A stretch of 11,513 nt of DNA. It comes from Puniceicoccales bacterium. GTDB lineage: Bacteria > Verrucomicrobiota > Verrucomicrobiia > Opitutales > UBA953. The translations under genes and the position numbers were made by a program. Positions 1 through 9,600 of the stretch are shown piece after piece; within the stretch, counting starts at the first letter, position 1, and every line of letters starts with the position of its first letter. The DNA lies in the NCBI GenBank assembly GCA_031279675.1, contig JAITIB010000045.1:1-11513 (forward strand). The letters run 5' to 3'. Under the pieces are notes generated by a model. It worked only from the letters and a program-made list of their open reading frames with translations. It did not search any database and had not been told where the DNA came from.

Positions 1-13
1 GCCCCTCCGGGGC
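1..13. repeat. short perfect inverted repeat at the window edge
   Basis: GCCCC and GGGGC pair around a three-base TCC spacer, giving a 5-bp G+C-only stem. It lies 18 bp before the HigA-like start codon. No T-run follows on the plus strand, and the minus-strand continuation is outside the window. It could be a terminator stem for something to the left, or chance in G+C-rich DNA. Confidence 0.25.
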
Positions 14-31
14 GTGAGATTCGTCACCTGA

Positions 32-493
32 ATGTCGCAGAGCCCGCAGGTATCATGGGTATCCCAAACCGCCGTCAACCTGTTCGGCATCTGTTCCCCA
101 CTCAAAATAGCGAGGAACCTAAGAGACGAATACCTGACACCGTATGGCATCACAGCGAAGGCCCTGTCCAAGGGCGCCGGAATTCCCGAAAGCAGGCTCT
201 GCGAAATATTTGCCGGGCGTCGCGGGATCAGCGCTGACACTGCCATCAGGCTGGGCCGGTTCATCTCGCTCGATCCCCAATTCTTCATCAATTTGCAAGG
301 CACCTACGACCGTATCACAGCAGAAATCGCCCTCGAAAACCAACGCCCGCCCGTGAGAATAAAGCCCTTCGATTTCTTGAAGCGCCACCAGCCCAAGAAT
401 CAATTGGAGCCGGAAACCGTTTCAAAAAATTGCCCCCGCCAACTGAAATCCTCCCAAAAAATCCGGGGAACTGGCCCTAAAAAACCCGCATGA
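32..493 (+). CDS. higA: HigA-family XRE-type helix-turn-helix antitoxin / transcriptional regulator
   Basis: This 153-residue protein belongs to the HigA addiction-module antidote family, whose members neutralise a RelE-like HigB toxin and repress their own operon by DNA binding. The helix-turn-helix spans about residues 36-64, with a recognition-helix region reading PESRLCEIFAGRRG. It is followed by the family signature ADTAIRLGRFISLDPQFFINLQ (residues 68-89) in two parts: ADTAIRL, then the Phe-Phe-x-Asn-Leu-Gln element before TYDRITAE. The usual N-terminal HPGE element before the first helix is absent and replaced by SPLKIARNLRDEYL. The start is the ATG directly after an in-frame TGA, so no earlier start is possible in this frame; no good ribosome binding site is visible. 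Family members are usually about 95-110 residues. Here a Pro/Lys/Gln-rich tail of about 50 residues (from 105) runs into the tRNA terminator. No higB toxin is visible; it could only lie left of the window. The gene symbol is a family-level assignment. Confidence 0.82.
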   Translation: MSQSPQVSWVSQTAVNLFGICSPLKIARNLRDEYLTPYGITAKALSKGAGIPESRLCEIFAGRRGISADTAIRLGRFISLDPQFFINLQGTYDRITAEIALENQRPPVRIKPFDFLKRHQPKNQLEPETVSKNCPRQLKSSQKIRGTGPKKPA

Positions 494-505
494 ACATGCG
501 GGTTT
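479..505 (-). terminator. rho-independent terminator of the tRNA-Lys gene
   Basis: An 11-bp inverted repeat (482-492 with 495-505, core AACCCGCATG / CATGCGGGTT) is separated by two bases. In practice the stem would open to about 8-9 bp with a 4-6-base loop. Read on the minus strand, the stem ends in six consecutive T residues (479-484). It lies 5 bp beyond the CCA end of the tRNA. On the plus strand only TTTG follows, so termination in that direction would be weak. The stop codon of the convergent HigA-like gene (491-493) lies within the hairpin. Confidence 0.85.
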
Positions 506-510
506 GAAAG

Positions 511-586
<76 letters not shown>

Positions 587-663
587 TTAATAAAAGGAAG
601 GGGGGACACTTTGCGAAAAACCGGCGCCAAATCAACAAGAATCTTTCCCCGTGACAGACCGGG

Positions 664-3600
664 TTAAAAGCGCACCCGCAGCGTCGCATTCACACGGTGC
701 GCCACCTGCTCTTTCAGGTCGTGTTCAAGCAGATAACTCAGGCGCAACGAGGTATTCTCGTCAAAGCCGATTTCCGCCGCGGGCCCCACTTGAAGGCTGT
801 GCTCGGGCAGCGACGCCACCTTGGCTGAAAATCCGTTGCCGGAGGAATCCCCCGCAAAACGCCCGCGGATGGCCACCTTGGAGTCCATCAACTCATACGC
901 ATAGGCCAGCTCAAGACTCAGCCTCAGGCTGAAATCCGCGCCCGTGGGCACCTGCCAGTTCAGGCCGGTCCCGAGTTTTGCGCGCAACGAATCCTGGTCG
1001 AAACCGCCCACCCGCAACGCGGCGGCGCTGCCCGTCTCGATGAACGCGTCCACCTTCGCATGCGCGTATTCGATGCCCGCAAAAGGCGTCAAATGGAATT
1101 CGCGGGACAAGGAAAGGATGCCGCCGCCAAAGAGACTGCCGCCGATGTCGATGCCATTGGAGCTCGCCCTGCCCGTTCCGAAAACCGTCTGGTGGCGCAC
1201 GCCGTAACTGCTGTAGCCGGCGAACATCGCCGCGTCCACATAGACATGGTCGTTCACCTGCCAGGTGGCGTAGAGGTTCAGGCGCACATTGTCCTGCGCC
1301 ACGCTGCCCCCCGCGTCCGCCAGATCCGCGCGGCCATGGCGGTAACCCGCGCCGAAGCCCGCGATGACGTCCGTGCCGAGGCTCTGGTCAAAGCCCACCG
1401 TGCCGCCATACGTGTTGAAGTTGAAGGCCGGGCTGTCGGTGGCGGAGCCGTTGCGCGCGAAACTCCCCGCGCTCGTGAGATACGGCTGAAGTTCCACCGG
1501 GCGCCCGTTGGTCGCGCCGCGCTCGTAGCGCAGGCTTTGCAAATGCGCGAACACATTCGCCGAGTCCTCGTGCGCGATGCCGATCGGCATCGCCGTCATG
1601 CTCGCGAGGCCCGCTGGCGAGGCCGCGCCCACCGCGCCCGCGCCACCGCCCAACAGGCCGACGACGACATTGCGCAATGCCGCGTCGCCACCACGCAAGG
1701 TCGCGTCGAGATACCGTCCAAACTCGTCCAGCCCGTCGCGCCGTCCAAAGATGTCCGCAATGCTTCCGTCGAACAACGCCAGCCCGGTTCCGCTGTTGTA
1801 GGTGAACGCGTTATGCTCCGCGCCCGTGATGGTCCGGTCGGTGCCGTTCTCCTCGCGAACGACAAAGGTGATGTTCTGCGGCGCAAAACCGCCCAGAATC
1901 CCGGCGCCATCGGCCCCCGGAACATCGTCCACAAGCACCGCCGGGAAAACGGCGCCGCTGCGCAAACGCAGGTAATCCGCCGCGCTCATGTGGACTTGCA
2001 GCGAGCCCGTCGTCCCGAGGAACGCCATGCCCGTGTAATGCACCGTCGTGGCCGACGCGGCTGCCAGGCTGACAACCACCCTGCCCTCGTTGAAAAAATC
2101 TCCGGCGACGTTGAACGCACCCGGGCTTCCCAAATCGCCGCCCGGGCGGAGCGTGCCACCGACAGCGTTGAACAAATTGCCCGCGACATAGCCGGTGCCG
2201 GACAAGGTCCCGCCCTGCGTCACGCCCAATATCGCCGCCTCGATCGTGTTGCCCGAAAGGGACAGCATCGCGCGATCCCCCACCGAGAGCGTCCCGCCAA
2301 AACGCACCGTGCCGCCAAACCCGTATCGCGCCGAGGCGGTGCCGTCCGCGGCGCCCAGTTCCACGGTGCCGTTGCCCGTGCCAAAGTTTGCCGGGAGCAT
2401 CGTCGTCGCCGCGGAAACGCTTTCGATGCGGAGGACGCCGTTGCCCGTGGCATCGAACGCCGCGTGGGAACCCAGCTGCGCGGCGTCAAAGACAAAGGTG
2501 CCCGCCGCCGCGCGGAAAGTCCCCTGGAACGCCGTGCTGTCGCTCGTGTGGCGCAGCACGCCGCCGCCACGGTATTCCACATTGCCGTTGCCCACGATCG
2601 TGAGCGCCGCGCCGGTCTCGCCCGACGCCACCGCCGTGAAGCGCAGCACGGAATTCCCCTCAACATTGATGGAAACCGGCGCCCCTCCCGAAATCTGGGA
2701 CGGGAGCCCCGTGTCGCCTATCTGCAAAACCGCATGGCGCGACAGCTCGACATCACCCGTGAACGCGTTCGCGGCGTTGAGCAGCACCGTCGTGCCCGCC
2801 CCGTTGGCATCACCCCAGAAGCGCAACAGGCCGGCGCCCGTGAGCGCGCCCTCAATGCGTGTTTCGCCCGTCCGCGACACTTGGAAAACGGCCCCGTGAC
2901 GCACGTTGACTCCGCCGGACACCGCCAGCATCTCGCGCCCGCTGCCGTCCCCGACGGAAAGCCGCCCCTCGACGACATCCACGCCACCGCCCACCCGCAC
3001 CTGCCCGATGAGCGTCGCAACGCCGCCGCCGGTTTTCTCAACACGTCCCGAGCCCGCCGCGAGAAGGCTTCCCACGGTGACACCACCGCCCGTCGCCGGT
3101 GCGAGGTGCAACAAGGTGCCGTCGGACAGAGTCGTCCCGGCGAGGAATTTTTGCTGCAAAACCTGCGCGCCATCCCCTATCGCGAGAACGCCGGAGTGAA
3201 GCTCGACCGAGCGGACGTCCACGCCCCTGCCGGCGCCAAGATACGTCGCCGTCCCGCTGTCGCCTGCCTTGATCAGGACGCCCGTTCCCGTGACATCGTT
3301 GGCAAACGCATAGTCGCCCGTTTTCGAGAACAAAAGCGTCCCGGCGGCCTCCACCGATGCCGTGCCGAGCGTCCCCGCGCCAGCCAGCTCAAGAAGGCCG
3401 CCGGAAATGAGGACGCCGCCGGAAAGCCCCGGGTTGGCCTGGTTGAGCGTCAGCGTTCTCGCGCCCGCCTTTTCAAAAAGTCCGTCCCCTGAAACCGTCT
3501 GCGCGAGCGTCCAGTCCGTCGGCAGGTTCACGGCGAGCGTCGCGTCGTGCAACACGGAGAGGGCGCCTGAATTCATCGTCCCCGAGAGTCCGTCGCCAAT

Positions 3601-6600
3601 TTGCAACCTGCCCAGCGCGGAAACCAGCGCCCCGGAATGGGCGGAATTGTCACCCGCAAGCACAAGCACACCGGCGCCCGTTTTTCTCAACTCCAGCGTC
3701 CCCTGGATCGCGCCAAGGAAAGTCGCCTCGCCACCGAGAGCGCCCGCCTCAAGAAGGCCGGAGCCACTGACAACGCTTCCGGAAACACCCCGGAGCTCGC
3801 CGACACGCGCCGGCCCGCCCGCCATCAACACCTCCAGCCCCGTCGATGCGGCGGACAAGTTGACGACGCCACCGGAGAGATCGACGCCGCCCATGCGCAC
3901 CACGCCCTGCCCAACCTTGAGCTCGCCTAGGAACGCGCTCCCGTCGCCCTCCAGCGCAAGCACGCCCGCGCCGGTCTTCAAGAGCGTGGACGTCGCCTTG
4001 GAGGCCAGCGCTCCGGAGAGCGTGAACACATGCCCGTTGCTGTCCACGCCGGCGGTGGCGCCCTCGGCGATGGTGATTGCGTTGGCAAGCGCGCGGTCGG
4101 CATCCGCCTTCAACGCGCCACCATAGAGAAGCACGCCGCCCAAACCAAGGGCGCGGTCGTGCGCGGTGACGATCGTCCCCTCCACAAGGACGGTGGCGGC
4201 GGCGCGCGAACCGTCCTCGCGAAGCGCGCCATCGTAATCGTTTTCCATGGCAATGATGAGCGTGCCCGCGCCGCGTTTTTCCAGATAGCCGTCACCGCTG
4301 ATGCGGTTGTCAACGCCACCGGCGCTGCGCAGCGTGTAAGTGTGCGTGGCGTCGTTGTCAAAGAACAGGCTGCCGATGAAGACCCCGTCGCCAACGTCCA
4401 CGTCGAAGGAGTGCGCCGTGTTGTCAAAGCGCGCCGCCTCGCCCGGGAAGTAGGACGCCGGCGAGGAGGGCGGCTTTTCAAAATTCTCATGCGTGCCATC
4501 CCAGTTCGTGCCGAGGTTGCCGCGCCACAACAACGCCACGCCGGAGGAAATGGAGGACACGGCGAGCGTCACGCGCCTGTTCGCCGCGTCATTGCGCACC
4601 TCAAACTGGTAGCGAGGGTCGATGTGCGCGGTGTCAATTTGCAAATTCGAGAGATCCCCGGACAGCGTGCCGTATTCAAACAGCGTGTAGGAGCCGATGT
4701 AGAGAACCCCGCTCGCCAGCTCCGGGGAAATCCGCGTGACCGCGCCGAGGTCGAGCGCGCCCACGCGCAGGATGGAGCTCCCGTTCGACGGCCTCGATGT
4801 CAGGATGTAGTCGAGCGTCGAGGCAGCGGTGACGTTCAGCGAGCCGTCGATGCGCAGGATGTTCGAGGCCGTTGCCGAGCCCACCTCCAGCGTGCCGCCT
4901 GCGAGGTTGAACACGCCGCGCAAATCCGCCGTGGCACCGTTGGAACCGGCAACCAGGGTTTGCCCCGCGTTGATGAGCAGTCCGCCCGAAAGCCCGGTGG
5001 CGTCCAGCGCGGCACCCGGCGCAACGGTGGTCTTCGCGCCCGCCAGCTGCGCCGCGCCGCCCAGCGCGAGCGTGCCCTGCGCCACCAGCGTGTCGCCCGT
5101 GTAGGCGGTCACGCCCGACAAGGTCAGCGTGCCGGCGCCGGTTTTCGTCAGGGAAAAATTGTTAAGCGCCGCCGCGCCACCACTGACGCCCAAGGCGCCC
5201 GTGAAGACATTGCCGGCGCCGATGGACAGCGACAGGCTTCCCGCCATGGCGGCGTTGTTGACAATGCGGTTGGACGCGCCGACGCCATCGACGGTCAGCG
5301 CGCCCAGCGTCACGGCATGGCCGCGCAACTCAAGCACGCCGCTGGCGGATCCCTTGCCAAGTCGCACCGTGCCGCCCTGCGCCACCGCGTCGTCCGCGAG
5401 CAGCGCGAGCGTGCCGTTTTCGACAAAAGTCCCGCCCGTGTAAGTGTTCGCCCTGGACAGCGCCCAGGTGCCGCCGCCGGACTTGACCAGCGCGAGCGCG
5501 CCGCCCGGAGTATCGGACAGGAGGGCGTCGAGCTGGCTTTCGCCGCCGCCGGAGCCGCCCAGTGCCAGCGTGTAATCCGCAACGCCCGCGGCAAAGGCGA
5601 TGCCATTGCCATTGAGCAGCCGCAACGCGCCGCCGTCGGAAAGGATGGCGCCGGAGGTTCCGGCAAGGGTGAGGACGCGGTTCGTCTGCGAGACGCCCGC
5701 CGCGGCAACGCGCAAGGATCCGTTCTCAATGACAACCGTCGAGGAATGGGCCCCGAGCACATCGCTGGCGCCGCCGGTTCCCAGGGCGACATCGAGCGCG
5801 AGCGCGCCCCGGATGCGGATTTCGCCCGTCGTCGTGCTCGCCGCATTGCCAAGGCGGACCGCCGCGTTTTGCACAACAACCAGATTGACGGCGCCGTCCA
5901 GCGTGCCGTCAAACACCGCGTCCGCGCCGGACTGCAGCCGGAGCGTCCCCGTCCCATCGACGCTGCCGGAACCGCCCAGCACGTCGAAGGTTTGCGTCGC
6001 GGAAGCGAGCAGGAGCCTGCCGCCGGTGTTGAGCGTCAGGGACAGTGAAGACGAGAGGGACTCGTCCGCAACCAGCTTCAAGGCCGTCGCATTCTCGACG
6101 GTCATCTGCCCGATGCCGGTGCCGACGTCGTCGATGAGAAAGGTCGCATCGGTCGCGCCCGCCAGGGCGCCAAGGGTCAAGGCCCAGCTCGCGGCGCTGT
6201 CCACGCCCTCAAGCGTGGTCGTCCCCATCGTGCGGACGGTGATGTCGGAATTGAGCGTGAACGGGACGACGCGCCCGCCGCCGACACTGTCAATCAATGC
6301 GCCACCGCCCGACGCGCCGCCGCCCTCGACCGTCAGCGCGCGTCCCGCCAGGGCCAGGTCGTGCCCGCCCACGTCGAGAGTCCCCGAGCCGAAGACATTG
6401 ACGGTCCGGCTGTTCCCAAGGGCGCTCGCGTGGCCCATCCTCAGGATGCCCCCGGTGACGTTCGTGATCCCGGAATAGGTGTTCGCCCCGGAAAGAACCT
6501 GCGCCCCCGAACCCGTTTTTGTGAGGTGGGTGAGGGCGGCGGTGGCGGAACCGTCGGTGAGCGTGCCCGAGAAAGTTTGTTCCGCGGCGTTGGTCCCGAG

Positions 6601-9600
6601 GATTGTCAGCACGACAAGGGTGGACGACAGGTTGCCCACGTCGCCCGAGCCAGCCAGCGCGCCCACCTCGACGGAGCCGACATACATATCGTAAAAGGTC
6701 CCGCCGGCGAGCGTCAGGATGCCCGTGCCGGACGCGCTCCTGTTCCGCGCCTCAACGTGCCCGGCCTCCACGCCGAGCCCGCCTTTGAAAGTGTTCCCCC
6801 CCCTGATGACGAGGTCGCCCGCTTCGCGTTTCACCAACGCGCCATCACCGGAGATCGTGCCGTCAAACGCCAGCTTTTCGCCGCTGATTGCCCGGATGAC
6901 GCCACCGGTCGCGGATACCGAGACAGGGTTGGCCAGCGTCAGGGTAACCCCTGCGCCGGACGCGGAAAGGTTTGAAAGCGTTCCCCCGTCGAACAGCAGC
7001 GTGCCCGTCGCGCCAAGCGCGGAGCCGCCGCCAACGGCAAGGACGCCCTCGCGCAGCGCAACCCCGCCCGTGAACGTGTTGCTCCCGGAAAGAAACCACG
7101 TGCCCGCGCCTTCCTTGACCACGGAAAGTTGCGCCGCGCCGTCACCATCGGCCAATGTGAGCCCGAGGACACCCTCGCCGCCGCCGGTGAGCGTGAGCGT
7201 GCGCGCCCCGGCGCCGTATTGCACGACGGAGCCGGTGCCGTTGAAGGTGGCGCGCGTGCCCGCATTCGCGCCCGTCACCTCAAGCGTGGCTCCGGCCTGG
7301 CCCATCATGAAGGCGCGGTTGGTCGTGGTGGCGTTGCCCATGGAGCCGTCGAGGACAAGACTGCCGCCGTTGATGTAAATCGACTCCGCCAAGGCGCCCG
7401 CGCCGGCCACGCTCGCCACGCCCGCATCCGCCAGAAGCGGGGCGGCGCCGGTGAGTGTCACGGTGGCGCCGGTGAGGATGATCATCCGGCCCGTGAAGTC
7501 GTTGGCCGTGCCGTCGGAGGCAAGCGTGAGGCTGGCGCCGTCGTTGACGACGATGCCGCTGACGCCGGAGAGTTTCCCCGCCCCGATGTTGGCCAGCGTG
7601 TAATGGCCCGCGCCGGCGTTGAGCGTGATTTCCAATGGTTTGAGAACCCCGGTGATCCGGACGTCGCGCGCGCCACCGCCGTCAAATATCGCGTCCCCGT
7701 TCAACGGGAACGCCGTGAGTCCGATGTCGGTCCCCTGGTCGCGTTTCAGCCAGTTGCTGGAAGCGGTGTCCCAATCATCGCTGGCGGGGTTGCCGCGCCA
7801 AATGTAGCTGACGCCGGTTTTTTCCACGAGCAGCCGGACGGTTTTTCCGCCATCCGCCAGGACAATGTTACTCCTGATGCTTTCGGAGGTGATGATCCCC
7901 TCGCAGGTGAATTTTGCCAGATCGGCGTCGGTGAGCGCGGCGCCGCCGACGCGGATGATGTCGTAGGTTCCCGGGAGGACGATGCCGCCGTTCGTCTCAA
8001 ACAACAATTTCGCGGACGTGACGGACAGGTCGCCACCGATGGCGAGGGTGTCGTGGCTGCCACCGTCCTGGATCTCAAAATGCAACGTGACGTTGTTGAG
8101 GGCGAGGTTTTGGGAAACGCGCAGCGCGTCCGCGCTGCCATCGGCACCGATGCGGAGGTGGTGCCCGCCACTGATCGCGAGCGAGCCCTCGATGTCGGAC
8201 CCGCTAAAGCCACCGGATTGCGAGTGCCCGGCAAAAGAGACCTGGCCCGGCCCCGTCAATCCCAGCGTGTTGGTCCCCACGTTCACCGTCGCGCCAGAGG
8301 ACAACTCCAGACGAGTGACGGTGGGCACATTGGTGAAACGCAGCGACCCGTCTTCCACGATGAGCGCGCCTGTGAAACCAGAGACCGTGCCGCTGACATG
8401 AACCTCGTCCGCGCCCAGTTTGTGGAGGGTGGCGCCGCTGCCTGTGAGCGTGTTGGCGAAGGTCAGCGCCGTCGTCCTGTCGAAAACCAATGATGCGCCA
8501 CCGCCCAGGGTGACTGCCGAGGCGGCATTGATCGTGCCCTCCCCTGCCAGGCGCAGAGTGGCCCCGGCCGCCACGGAATAAGCCTGAGTGGTGCCGTTGT
8601 TGTTCCCGGAAATGGAGAGCGTCCCGCCGTTGATGGTCGTCGTGCCCGCATATTTGTTCGCAGCCGTCAGCTCCATCTCTCCGGCACCGTTCTTTATCAG
8701 GTTTCCGCCGCTACCAGGGCTACCCGTTTCACCCGTCAAAATGGCTTCGACCACCAGTTTGGCATTTTCCCTTATGTCAAATTGCGTGGTCCCGTTGCGA
8801 TTGGTCAAATGGATGCCTTCCACATTGGCACTTGAGTGAGTGGCCTTGAGGTAGGAAACAGCAACTCCTGTCGTCATGTCCGACGGACGCTCAACCACAA
8901 AGGTCATCGGCAGTGACGCTATCTGATAGAGCCCGTTGTTCGACCGACCGGTGGCGAACTCTATTGTGCTGCTGCGCATGGTTATGGCATTCGGCAACCC
9001 GTGACACACCCCTGACTCAAAGTATAATTTCCCATACTGCATGGTCATCGTTGCGTCCCTTCCGCCTGCCTCGTCCCCTTGCAACTGACTGAAAAAACCA
9101 ATCGAGCTGTCGGCCGCGAGCGCAACGGTGAAAGTCGCGATGTCCGTTGCCGACGAACCCTGGATGAGATAATTCCGGGCGATGGATTTGGTGGAGGCGG
9201 TCGTCACGCGAAGGGTGCCGCCAAGGACTTCGATGTTTCTGGACTGATCCGTGCTGTCGAAGTTGGTGACCGTCAACGTCCCCTCGCCTTCCTTGACCAG
9301 CTTGGTGCTGGCCGAATTAACAAAGGTATTGTTGTTCCACGTGACCGTACTGCCGGACGCGACTTCAAAACGGAGCGCGCCCGTGCCGGAGCTCAGTTTC
9401 CCTCCGCCCTCAAAGGTCAGGGTGTCCAGCGCACTTATTTTAGCGACATCCAAGTTCGTCCCGCTGTTGACAAGCAATCGCCCAGCGCCGCCGACAGTCA
9501 CGGTCGAAAATTGCATCGTGCCGCTTCCGCTGAAAATGCAGTCGGCGGTTGCCGTGGTCGAAACCACGTCGGTGTTCGCCCAGTTGGCATTGGCGCCGCT

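Noticed and set aside
587..640. Sigma-70-type promoter for the tRNA gene
   Set aside because: TTGTTG- and TTGATT-like hexamers exist on the minus strand, but no TATAAT-like box stands at proper spacing.
646..663. Hairpin CCCG/CGGG just after the autotransporter stop as a terminator
   Set aside because: It has only four base pairs with an eight-base loop, and the following bases (GAAAGATTC on the minus strand) contain no T-run.
1060..3492. An 810-codon open frame on the plus strand opposite the autotransporter
   Set aside because: It encodes an Arg/Ala/His-rich sequence without any recognisable domain. It lies opposite the most G+C-rich part of a clearly real gene, where antisense stops are rare.
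4030..6048. A 672-codon open frame on the plus strand
   Set aside because: It is also an Arg/Gly/Ala-rich shadow of the strongly biased codons of modules C and D, with no domain and no ribosome binding site worth noting.
7129..8493. A 454-codon open frame on the plus strand
   Set aside because: It lies opposite PATR repeats that are clearly coding on the minus strand, and its product has no family features.
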